Both the position numbers and the translations under genes were made by a program. 9,598 nt of DNA, taken from assembly GCA_004557285.1 (NCBI GenBank), contig SFEK01000073.1, positions 1-9,598 on the forward strand, written 5' to 3'. Origin of the DNA: Bacteroidales bacterium (GTDB lineage Bacteria; Bacteroidota; Bacteroidia; Bacteroidales; Bacteroidaceae). Positions 1 through 5,938 of the stretch are shown here, in pieces (the stretch's first letter is position 1; each line of letters opens with the position of its first letter). Below the pieces are notes generated by a model. The model was given only the letters and a program-made list of their open reading frames with translations. It ran no database searches and had not been told where the DNA came from.

Positions 1-55
1 ATTATTCATGCCCAATCCTACAGCAAAGACGAACAGACAATAACCCAGCGCAATG

Positions 56-87
56 CAAAAGTACAAAAATAATCATATTTCGACAAA
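56..87 (-). promoter_or_regulatory. Bacteroidetes-type promoter pointing left, out of the window
   Basis: On the minus strand, positions 63-56 read TACTTTTG, a full match to the Bacteroidetes -7 consensus TAnnTTTG. A TTTG box lies at 87-84, with exactly 20 bases between the two, which is the usual spacing for the -33 element. Transcription would start near position 50 and run leftwards. The first downstream minus-strand ATG in an open frame is at 9-7, only three codons before the window edge, so the gene served cannot be identified. The match is by eye against a known consensus, and no start site has been mapped. Confidence 0.5.
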
Positions 88-113
88 CAATCAGAAAAAA
101 AATGAGACAAACA

Positions 114-145
114 TTCGCCATTTTTCACGCAAACCATTATCTTTG
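114..145 (+). promoter_or_regulatory. Bacteroidetes-type promoter for the Nudix-led operon
   Basis: Positions 138-145 read TATCTTTG, a full match to TAnnTTTG. A weaker -33 box, TTCG, lies at 114-117, and the gap of 20 bases is right for this class. The predicted start of transcription is near 152, which leaves a leader of about 20-25 bases before the ATG at 175. No other good match lies between this site and the gene. It probably drives the five-gene + strand run that ends near 2554. Confidence 0.5.
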
Positions 146-174
146 CATCGTCTTGGCATAAGATAAGCATAAAG

Positions 175-738
175 ATGAACAATAACAATAAAAAAAAGAT
201 GGAATGGGAAGTGCTCGAAAGCGAGTACTTGTTCAAGCGACCTTGGCTGACAGCAAGGCGTGAGCACGTCAAGCTCCCTACGGGTGCAGAAATCAAGGAA
301 TTCTATGTGTTGGAATATCCTGAGTTCTGCAATGTAATAGCCATCACCAAGGATGGAAAATTCGTGATGGAACAGCAATACCGACATGCCCAGCATTTCA
401 CCGGCATCGAGATACCGGCAGGATGTGTAGAACCCGGCGAAGACCCACTGGATGCCGCCAAAAGGGAACTCTATGAGGAAACGGGATATGCCGGTGGAAA
501 ATGGTCGAAACTGATGACCGTCAGTCCTAACGCAGGAGCCTGCACCAACTATAGCCATACTTATCTGGCGGTGGGCGTGGAACCCGTGTCTTCACAACAT
601 CTTGAAGACACCGAAGACATCAACATCCTGCTGCTGGAGCGTGATGAAGTGGTCAGGATGTTGAAAAACGACGAGTTCCATCAGGCCATGATGGCCGCTC
701 CATTGTGGAAATATTTTGCCATGAACAAATTGATTTGA
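175..738 (+). CDS. Nudix hydrolase, ADP-ribose pyrophosphatase type
   Basis: This 187-residue protein is a Nudix hydrolase that should cut nucleoside diphosphate-linked substrates into a nucleoside monophosphate and a phosphorylated partner. The complete Nudix box (GX5EX7REUXEEXGU) lies at residues 83-105, from Gly83 through Glu89 and RELYEETGY. It supplies the Mg-binding glutamates. The preceding IEIPAG segment at 78-83 and the SPNAG segment at 117-121, with a proline about 13-16 residues after the box, fit the ADP-ribose pyrophosphatase (NudF-like) branch. The length also suits that branch. There is no signal peptide, so it is cytoplasmic. The ATG at 175 has no Shine-Dalgarno sequence, which is normal in this phylum; Met9 is a possible alternative start. 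The stop TGA directly abuts the ATG of the next gene. The exact substrate (ADP-ribose, a sugar nucleotide or another) cannot be read from the sequence. Confidence 0.9.
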   Translation: MNNNNKKKMEWEVLESEYLFKRPWLTARREHVKLPTGAEIKEFYVLEYPEFCNVIAITKDGKFVMEQQYRHAQHFTGIEIPAGCVEPGEDPLDAAKRELYEETGYAGGKWSKLMTVSPNAGACTNYSHTYLAVGVEPVSSQHLEDTEDINILLLERDEVVRMLKNDEFHQAMMAAPLWKYFAMNKLI

Positions 739-1260
739 ATGACCGTAACAAGAGAACAGCTGAAAGGAGCCTACAGCGAAGGCGAGGCACAGGCCATCTA
801 TCAGGAAGTGAAACAGGAGGATGACTTCATCGGCTTCTGCAGAAGATTCATGCATGATGAAGATTATCAGGTGGCACGCAATGCCTTGTGGGGACTGACC
901 AAAGCCAACAAAGAGGAAATAGCACAGCTGAAGCCCTTGCAAGACAGTTTGATAGCATTAGCCATGTCAACAAACAACTCGTCTGTACGCCGTCTGGCAC
1001 TCAACGTGTTGGAAAAACTGCAGATGAACGAGGATGAGGTGAGGACTGATTTTCTCGACTTCTGTATGGAGCACATGGCAGACACGCGCGAATATCCTGG
1101 CATCCAGTCGCTCTGCATGAAACTTGCCTATCGCATGTGTTCCTTTTATCCCGAACTGATGGGAGAACTCAAACGCACGGTTGAGGCCATGGCGCCCCTC
1201 TATTACAGTGCCGCCGTGAAAAGCGTAAGAAACAGGATTTTGAACGGGAAAATGAAATAA
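739..1260 (+). CDS. HEAT-like all-helical protein of unknown function
   Basis: I do not recognise this 173-residue protein as a named family with a known role. It looks entirely alpha-helical, with at least three related helix pairs at about residues 29-57, 67-94 and 101-133. Each has an acidic or polar turn followed by an amphipathic helix of the type seen in VARNALWGL and SVRRLALNVLEKL, which resembles HEAT or DNA-alkylation-repair (AlkD-like) solenoids. There is no signal peptide, membrane segment or obvious catalytic motif, so a cytoplasmic binding or scaffold role is the simplest reading. Its ATG follows the Nudix stop with no gap (TGAATG), which implies co-transcription and probably translational coupling. 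That context hints at nucleotide or nucleic-acid metabolism, but this is inference only. Confidence 0.75.
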   Translation: MTVTREQLKGAYSEGEAQAIYQEVKQEDDFIGFCRRFMHDEDYQVARNALWGLTKANKEEIAQLKPLQDSLIALAMSTNNSSVRRLALNVLEKLQMNEDEVRTDFLDFCMEHMADTREYPGIQSLCMKLAYRMCSFYPELMGELKRTVEAMAPLYYSAAVKSVRNRILNGKMK

Positions 1261-1312
1261 GCCGCAAGTTGAATCTTTGCATAAACAAATATCATTAAAA
1301 AACAATATTATT

Positions 1313-1492
1313 ATGGAAACAAAAGACAAAGTATTGGCAACAATGAAGGAGGCAGGCACTCCGCTGAACGCCGGAAAAATCGCAGAACTCAGCGGCATCG
1401 ACCGCAAGGAAGTGGACAAAGCCATGAAGCAGTTGAAAGAAGAAGGCGCCATCGTATCCCCTGTACGCTGCAAATGGGCACCTGCAGAATAA
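1313..1492 (+). CDS. Small winged-helix (wHTH) protein
   Basis: This 59-residue protein is mostly one winged helix-turn-helix domain. A first helix (residues 3-13) is followed by PLNAGKIAELSGI (17-29), then a recognition-type helix DRKEVDKAMKQLKEEG (30-45) and a short wing ending in the strand IVSPVRCKW (47-55). It resembles small DNA-binding wHTH proteins of the MarR/ArsR fold but has no ligand or dimerisation domain, so it may bind DNA or RNA or act as a protein-interaction module. I chose the ATG at 1313, which has an A-rich leader typical of the phylum. An in-frame TTG 12 codons upstream would add a tail unlike the domain. It sits 52 bases after the HEAT-like gene and 11 bases before the cyclophilin gene, so it is probably in the same transcript. 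Confidence 0.75.
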   Translation: METKDKVLATMKEAGTPLNAGKIAELSGIDRKEVDKAMKQLKEEGAIVSPVRCKWAPAE

Positions 1493-1503
1493 AATCAAGT
1501 GAT

Positions 1504-2241
1504 ATGAAAGTAAAAATAAAGACAACTCTTGGAGACATCGTTGTCCGCCTTTTTGACGAGACGCCGCTGCACCGTGACAACTTTGCCAAACTGGCCAAGG
1601 AAGGTTATTATGACGGCACATTGTTTCATCGTGTCATCAAGGATTTCATGATACAAGGCGGCGATCCCGATTCAAAGAACGCCCCTGCCGGCAAACATTT
1701 GGGAATGGGCGGTCCGGGATATACCATCGATGCTGAAATCAAGGAGGGCATCTACCACAAGCGCGGAGCCCTGGCTGCCGCACGTCTGGGTGATGAAGCC
1801 AATCCGCAACGCAGAAGCAGCGGTTCGCAGTTTTACATTGTCTGGGGACAGAAATACAGTGCAGCACAAATCAAGCAGTTGGCCAGACAGATGGACATGC
1901 AGCACATTCAACAGGTGTTCAACTCGCTGGCCATGCAGCACCGTGACGAAATCTTGCAGATGAGAAAAGAGCGCAACCGTGCTGCCCTTCAGGCACTACA
2001 AGACCAGCTGGCCACCGAGGCCGAAGCACAAGTCAAGGCACAAGGTGGTTCACTCACTGAAAAACAGCAGGAAATCTATACCACCATTGGTGGCACTCCA
2101 CACCTTGACGGTCAATACACCGTATTCGGCGAGGTGGTAGAAGGTCTTGACATCGTGGAGATGATTCAGCAGTCGGCCACTGCAAAAGGCGACCGCCCCG
2201 TTGACGACATCTGCATGAAAATGACTATCGTTGAAGATTAA
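1504..2241 (+). CDS. Cyclophilin-type peptidyl-prolyl cis-trans isomerase with a helical insert
   Basis: This 245-residue protein catalyses cis-trans isomerisation of peptide bonds before proline during protein folding. Cyclophilin signatures are clear: FHRVIKDFMIQGGD at residues 41-54 (catalytic Arg43 and the Phe-Met-Gln core), SGSQFYI at 106-112, and LDGQYTVFGEVVEG at 201-214. There is no signal peptide, so it should be cytoplasmic. It is unusual in that about 80 residues (roughly 116-195) sit between the SQFYI strand and the LDG segment, where classic cyclophilins have a short loop. The insert is rich in Gln, Lys, Glu and Arg and looks helical, possibly a coiled hairpin. I chose the ATG at 1504, because the upstream in-frame start would overlap the wHTH gene and add residues outside the domain. 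The GlsB-type gene follows after 18 bases. Confidence 0.92.
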   Translation: MKVKIKTTLGDIVVRLFDETPLHRDNFAKLAKEGYYDGTLFHRVIKDFMIQGGDPDSKNAPAGKHLGMGGPGYTIDAEIKEGIYHKRGALAAARLGDEANPQRRSSGSQFYIVWGQKYSAAQIKQLARQMDMQHIQQVFNSLAMQHRDEILQMRKERNRAALQALQDQLATEAEAQVKAQGGSLTEKQQEIYTTIGGTPHLDGQYTVFGEVVEGLDIVEMIQQSATAKGDRPVDDICMKMTIVED

Positions 2242-2259
2242 CAAAAAAACATAACAACA

Positions 2260-2535
2260 ATGTTAGACCATTTGGCACAATTCACGGCGTGGCCCATCGT
2301 CACAGGCATCATCGTTGGCTATATTGCCAACCGCATCATGAGTGGCGAGGGCAAGGGATGTTGCATGAACCTTATCGTTGGCATCATCGGCAGTTATGCA
2401 GGAGCGTTTATCAGTTCGCTGCTCAACGTGCAACTGCTGGGTGCGGGTTACCTCAAGAATTTCATCTTCTGCCTGCTCGGCTCTGTGGTGGTGTTGTGGA
2501 TTTGGAAGAAAATATCATCAGGTGGCAAGGCTTAA
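2260..2535 (+). CDS. GlsB/YeaQ/YmgE-type (transglycosylase-associated) small membrane protein
   Basis: This 91-residue inner-membrane protein has three predicted transmembrane helices at about residues 11-27, 37-55 and 67-84. It has the glycine pattern of the transglycosylase-associated family (PF04226): GIIVGYIANRIM followed by GEGKGCCMNLIVGIIGSYAGAF. Family members such as YeaQ and GlsB are linked with general or cell-envelope stress, but no enzymatic activity is established despite the family name. A short basic tail (KKISSGGKA) ends the protein. The ATG has an A-rich leader and no Shine-Dalgarno sequence. It is the last gene of the + strand run, and its final codons form half of the terminator stem described at 2510-2554. 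Confidence 0.85.
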   Translation: MLDHLAQFTAWPIVTGIIVGYIANRIMSGEGKGCCMNLIVGIIGSYAGAFISSLLNVQLLGAGYLKNFIFCLLGSVVVLWIWKKISSGGKA

Positions 2536-2554
2536 ACGCCACCTGATGGTATTT
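2510..2554. terminator. Likely bidirectional terminator between convergent operons
   Basis: Positions 2510-2526 and 2538-2554 form a 17-bp inverted repeat with a single G-T wobble (2515 with 2549). Its core is ATCAGGTGGC pairing with GCCACCTGAT, around an 11-base loop. The stem is flanked by A/T-rich bases on both sides (ATTT on the + strand, ATATTTTC on the - strand), so it can act as a terminator in both directions. It lies exactly between the converging GlsB-type and nucleoside phosphorylase genes. The left arm is inside the GlsB-type coding sequence, and that gene's TAA stop (2533-2535) is in the loop. The U tracts are short, so termination efficiency is uncertain. Confidence 0.8.
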
Positions 2555-2570
2555 GTCATGAAGAGACATC

Positions 2571-3455
2571 TTAAATACGTTCAAGCACTTTTTGTATCAA
2601 GGTGTCTATCGTGTTCTTGTAGCCCGTATTGGCTCGTTGGGCCACACGGTTGGCTATCACCATGCAGCAAGTGGTGGCATGGTGGTTCATCAGACGTGAA
2701 AGTCCGGCAAGCGCCGAAGACTCCATTTCAAAATTGGTGATACGCAAACCGTTATATACAAAGCTTTCTATCTTCTCGTTCTGATGAGGGTCGGCAAGGG
2801 GCACACGCAACTGTCTGCCCTGCGGACCGAAGAATCCGCCACAGGCAACCGTCACGCCACGCACCATATCGTCTTGTGCGATGCGTTCCACCAATGTGGC
2901 ATCGGCATCAATCACATACGGAGCTGAAATGCAGGTGTTGCCTTTCCATCCCAGATGTTGCAGCAAAGCGTGCTCAAAATCCAGGTCGCACACCTCGTTT
3001 CTGCCGGCATAGAAGTTGAGCAACCCATCGAAGCCCACCGACTTGACACTGCAGACAAATGTACCCTCTGGCGTATAAGGCTGCAATCCGCCGCAAGTGC
3101 CTATGCGCACGATATCCAACGAGCGCAGGTCTTGTCGTTCAGTGCGGGTAGCAAAATCAATATTGGCCAAAGCGTCAAGCTCGTTCATCACAATATCGAC
3201 GTTGTCGCACCCTATTCCTGTTGACACCACAGTGATGCGTTTGTCGTGATAATAACCTGTAACCGTCTTGAACTCACGGTTTTCCACCTCGCACTCCACC
3301 TTGTCAAAATGCGATGCCACAAGGGCCACCCTGCCAGGGTCGCCCACCAGTATCACCTTGTCGGCAAGATATTCGGGTTTTACATGCAGATGAAAAATAC
3401 TGCCATCCTCATTGATAATCAATTCGGATTCGGGAAAATAGGTTTTCTTTTCCAT
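2571..3455 (-). CDS. Nucleoside phosphorylase, probably uridine phosphorylase
   Basis: This 294-residue cytoplasmic enzyme of the PNP/UDP phosphorylase family should split a nucleoside with phosphate into a free base and ribose 1-phosphate (pyrimidine salvage). GDPGR at residues 38-42 and RIGTCGG at 117-123 match the phosphate-binding segments of E. coli Udp. STGIG is at 78-82, and the ribose-binding EMES is at 243-246. The QGR triplet at 212-214, in FFGPQGR, matches the Gln-x-Arg pair that holds uracil in Udp, so uridine is the best substrate guess. The protein is longer than E. coli Udp (about 253 residues), with an extended N-terminus reminiscent of the eukaryotic UPP type. It starts 10 bases after the PD40 gene and is probably co-transcribed with it. 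A different nucleoside preference cannot be excluded. Confidence 0.88.
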   Translation of the reverse strand: MEKKTYFPESELIINEDGSIFHLHVKPEYLADKVILVGDPGRVALVASHFDKVECEVENREFKTVTGYYHDKRITVVSTGIGCDNVDIVMNELDALANIDFATRTERQDLRSLDIVRIGTCGGLQPYTPEGTFVCSVKSVGFDGLLNFYAGRNEVCDLDFEHALLQHLGWKGNTCISAPYVIDADATLVERIAQDDMVRGVTVACGGFFGPQGRQLRVPLADPHQNEKIESFVYNGLRITNFEMESSALAGLSRLMNHHATTCCMVIANRVAQRANTGYKNTIDTLIQKVLERI

Positions 3456-3465
3456 AGTATAGCAT

Positions 3466-4659
3466 TTATTTGTTGTTTTTCGCCTCGCTCATGCGTATAT
3501 CCTTTTCAAGTCGATGCACCTTCAGGGTAAGCAGTTCCTCCTGCTGTTCCATCTTTTTGAGTTCTGCAGTCATCCGCCTTTTCGCCTGGGCATTGGCCTT
3601 GGCATACTGCTGTCGCCTGTCAACAAGCTGTGCGGAGAGGGTCTGCAGTTCTTGCGAGAGTTTCTGATATTCGGCAAACAATTTGCAGCTTGCAGACGAT
3701 TTGAAGTCAGAAGGCTCATCGTAAACGATATTGTCGTTGATGACAAAATTGATACTCTTGGGCTCATCCTGTTCCACACGGCGTTGCTTGGAAGCTTGCA
3801 GGCGGTTGCGTGCAGCCTCGACAGCCGATTTGTTGCTCCAAGTTTCCTTGATGCTCCACATGGCAGCCAGGCGGCTGAGTTTAGCCTTTCCCACCTGCGA
3901 CTCCTCATACACCTGCCGTGACGAAGTAGGCACGAAAGTGTATATGCAAACCTTGCCCTCGGGTTGACGGCGGTCGGTGACCCACCAGCCGATATTGTTG
4001 TAGTCGTCCACGATATAACAATAGTCATTGCCTTCTGAATTGAAAGGCAGGCCCACACTCTCGGGTTTATAGAATTTGGATGAACTGACGTCATATTTGG
4101 TCATGAAGATGTCGCGGCCACCAAGAGAATTGTCATCATCACTCTTGGCTGAAAAATAGAGTGTCACGCCGTCAGACATCATGAAAGGACAATTGATGTC
4201 GGTAAACTCTCCATCAAAATCACCAACCGGCACCTCTTCAGCCCAAGAATCGCCCAACTTGTCGGTGATATAGAGCTGATATTCGCCCTGTGCGTTTTTC
4301 TTAGAGTAAAGCATCTTGTTGCCCAGTTCGTTGAGATAAAGACATGCCCCAGGTTGGGCTTCTGTATTGAAATGGCGGTTGTAGGTGGTAAACACTCCAG
4401 CCTCCTTACCGAGAGGAATGTGGTCGATGAAATTGTCCTTGTCCACCACCACACTGTCGAAAACGATGATTTTCGCCGTAGCAGGCAGCATCTCTTCATA
4501 AAGGTCCTCATTGGCTGGAAGTTTCAACGAAACTTCAGCAGCAGGTTTCACCACCTTGGTGGTTTTGGCTTTGTTGTTGACCGCCTTTTTTTTACCCTGT
4601 GCAGAAACGTTGAGCGCAAGGGTCAAGGCGAGGGCAGCAATGGTGTATTTTATGTTCAT
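3466..4659 (-). CDS. Secreted PD40 (WD40-like beta-propeller) protein with C-terminal coiled coil
   Basis: This 397-residue exported protein has no assigned enzymatic role. Residues 1-20 form a signal peptide (MNIKYTIAALALTLALNVSA) with probable cleavage before Gln21. There is no lipobox cysteine, so it should be periplasmic. A basic Lys/Ala-rich stretch (23-39) follows. Residues about 100-245 carry PD40/TolB-like propeller motifs, seen in the segments MSDGVTLYFSAKSDDD (161-176), GGRDIFMTKYD (180-190) and GWWVTDRR (224-231). The C-terminal part, about 325-392, is rich in Gln, Lys, Glu, Ala and Leu and should form a long coiled coil. No OmpA-type peptidoglycan-binding domain is present, although many PD40 proteins of this phylum have one. 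I chose the Met at 4659 because the upstream in-frame start adds eight residues before a good signal peptide. It is the first gene of a two-gene operon. Confidence 0.78.
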   Translation of the reverse strand: MNIKYTIAALALTLALNVSAQGKKKAVNNKAKTTKVVKPAAEVSLKLPANEDLYEEMLPATAKIIVFDSVVVDKDNFIDHIPLGKEAGVFTTYNRHFNTEAQPGACLYLNELGNKMLYSKKNAQGEYQLYITDKLGDSWAEEVPVGDFDGEFTDINCPFMMSDGVTLYFSAKSDDDNSLGGRDIFMTKYDVSSSKFYKPESVGLPFNSEGNDYCYIVDDYNNIGWWVTDRRQPEGKVCIYTFVPTSSRQVYEESQVGKAKLSRLAAMWSIKETWSNKSAVEAARNRLQASKQRRVEQDEPKSINFVINDNIVYDEPSDFKSSASCKLFAEYQKLSQELQTLSAQLVDRRQQYAKANAQAKRRMTAELKKMEQQEELLTLKVHRLEKDIRMSEAKNNK

Positions 4660-4731
4660 TTGTACAGCAGTTTTGATGATCAATAAGCATGAAAAGCCAT
4701 GACAGGGATAATCATATCAAGGTTTACGGTA

Positions 4732-4761
4732 CAAAATTACAAAAAAAAATGATTCAGCGAA
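4732..4761 (-). promoter_or_regulatory. Probable promoter of the PD40-phosphorylase operon
   Basis: On the minus strand, 4739-4732 reads TAATTTTG, a full match to the -7 consensus TAnnTTTG. The only -33 candidate is TTCG at 4761-4758, 18 bases away, which is imperfect in both sequence and spacing. Transcription would start near 4725, giving a leader of about 65 bases before the ATG at 4659. A run of nine T residues (4749-4741) lies between the two boxes. The whole gap between the TtcA-type and PD40 genes (4660-4792) holds nothing else I can support. Confidence 0.4.
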
Positions 4762-4792
4762 GAAAAAGGCCAAGGATTCCTGCTTGAAAAGG

Positions 4793-5527
4793 TTAAATTT
4801 CCACCAATTTGTGTTCTCTCTCCAACGCTCTCCATACAGAATAGCGTGCTTCGGCACTCATCTGTTCAATTTGTTTGAAGAGTACTGCCATGTCGGCACG
4901 GTGAGAATCGGTTTCGTAAGGACACCGTTTTTCCTGTTTCCTGAAATCATGCTGCCGGGCATAGGCCTTGAGGTCGGCCTCGCTTTGCAGACATAGCGGA
5001 CGAATGATGGTCAAGGGCATTTTGCGCATTTTCAGCATGACGGGCATGGTGGAAAAACTGCCTTGGAAATAGAGGTTCATCATGGCCGTGTGGATGATGT
5101 CATCAGCATGATGCCCCAAGGCAATCTTGTTGCATCCCAACTGTTGTGCCATCTGGAACAGCTGCTTACGGCGGTTCCACGAACAAAGAAAACAGGGCGA
5201 CTTGCGGTGGTCGGTATGGGCATCGAAAGAAGTGGTGACCACATGAAACTTGACTCCCCTACCCTCACAGAAATCCTCCAGATAACTCAAATCGCTCTCA
5301 TACTTGATGTTCTCCATGCGGATGTGCAGGGCTTCAACCGTGAACTGGGGTTTGTGTATGCGCTGTCTCATCGCCAGAAGATGCAGCAGACAGAGCGAGT
5401 CTTTGCCGCCTGAAAGACCAACCAGCAGACGGTCGCCATCTTCAATGAGATGATAATCGTAAATCGCTTTTTGCAAGCGACTTAGGATTTTCTTTTCAAG
5501 TTTTTGTTCTTCTGTCAATAATGGCAT
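4793..5527 (-). CDS. ttcA: TtcA-type tRNA 2-thiocytidine synthetase (PP-loop ATPase)
   Basis: This 244-residue cytoplasmic enzyme most likely adds sulfur to cytidine 32 of certain tRNAs in an ATP- and [4Fe-4S]-dependent reaction. The PP-loop SGGKDS at residues 39-44 binds ATP and activates the base. Cys112 and Cys115 (CFLC) and Cys202 (RCPYE) match the three cluster-binding cysteines of TtcA. GHHADD at 138-143 is the conserved active-site segment of this PP-loop subgroup. It is somewhat shorter than E. coli TtcA (about 310 residues), lacking extra residues at both ends. It is the last gene of the serS-led run, 40 bases after the DMT_6 gene. Related PP-loop thiolases (TtuA-like) are a possible alternative, but the CxxC plus single Cys pattern and the lack of zinc-finger cysteines favour TtcA. 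Confidence 0.85.
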   Translation of the reverse strand: MPLLTEEQKLEKKILSRLQKAIYDYHLIEDGDRLLVGLSGGKDSLCLLHLLAMRQRIHKPQFTVEALHIRMENIKYESDLSYLEDFCEGRGVKFHVVTTSFDAHTDHRKSPCFLCSWNRRKQLFQMAQQLGCNKIALGHHADDIIHTAMMNLYFQGSFSTMPVMLKMRKMPLTIIRPLCLQSEADLKAYARQHDFRKQEKRCPYETDSHRADMAVLFKQIEQMSAEARYSVWRALEREHKLVEI

Positions 5528-5567
5528 TTCTCAACTCCACAACAATTAATCCCGTTAGGCTGAAAAA

Positions 5568-5936
5568 TCATTTCATAAACACCAAATACACCGCACAGAC
5601 AATGAGCAGAAACGCCAGGATATGGTTCCAATGCAACTGCTGTCCCTGAAACAGGATGTTGGCAATGATGGCAAACACCGCCAGGCTGATGCACTCTTGT
5701 ATCACCTTGAGCTGCACCAGATTAAACGGACCGCCATTGCCGTCGAACCCCAAACGGTTGGCAGGCACCTGGCAACAATACTCAAAGAAGGCAATGCCCC
5801 ATGAGAAGGCTATCACCCCAAGCAATGGCCAGTGCTGTGCCACACCATTCTGTTGAAGCTTCAGGTGCCCATACCATGCCAGCGTCATGAAGACATTGCT
5901 GAGCACCAGAAGCATTATCGTATATAATCCATTCAT
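5568..5936 (-). CDS. DMT_6 (DUF486) family small membrane protein
   Basis: This 122-residue inner-membrane protein has four predicted transmembrane helices, at about residues 3-21, 36-53, 80-98 and 104-121. It matches the DMT_6/DUF486 family of the drug/metabolite transporter superfamily. Recognisable family segments are TLAWYGHLK (18-26), FFEYCCQVPANRLGF (50-64) and GPFNLVQLKVIQE (69-81). The size is right for the family, whose members resemble half-size SMR/EmrE-type transporters. No substrate is known and none can be inferred from the sequence. Its ATG lies two bases after the stop of the NfnAB-like gene, so the two are almost certainly co-transcribed and probably translationally coupled. 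Confidence 0.85.
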   Translation of the reverse strand: MNGLYTIMLLVLSNVFMTLAWYGHLKLQQNGVAQHWPLLGVIAFSWGIAFFEYCCQVPANRLGFDGNGGPFNLVQLKVIQECISLAVFAIIANILFQGQQLHWNHILAFLLIVCAVYLVFMK

Positions 5937-5938
5937 TA

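Noticed and set aside
18..60. Hydrophobic minus-strand reading (YCLFVFAVGLG) upstream of the ATG at 9, suggesting a signal or membrane segment
   Set aside because: No start codon lies in that frame downstream of the predicted transcription start, and the T-rich promoter flank gives hydrophobic codons by chance.
91..558. A 155-codon minus-strand frame overlapping the Nudix gene
   Set aside because: It runs antisense to a gene with a complete Nudix box, has no recognisable domain, and would terminate inside the intergenic promoter region.
1239..1279. Possible internal promoter before the wHTH gene (AATCTTTG at 1272-1279)
   Set aside because: The -7 box lacks the conserved TA, and the nearest TTTG upstream is 29 bases away instead of about 20.
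967..1473. A 168-codon minus-strand frame covering the HEAT-like and wHTH genes
   Set aside because: It spans two plausible + strand genes and the gap between them, has no domain signature and no promoter, and looks like a codon-bias shadow.
4660..4683. Upstream in-frame start of the PD40 protein adding eight residues
   Set aside because: The added residues precede an otherwise textbook signal peptide beginning MNIKYT, and nothing in the sequence favours the longer form.
4741..4790. Possible terminator after the TtcA-type gene (short CAAG/CTTG pairing and a run of nine T on the minus strand)
   Set aside because: The pairing is only about four base pairs and does not directly precede the T run, so it would not form a stable intrinsic terminator. 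Read-through into the PD40 operon remains possible.
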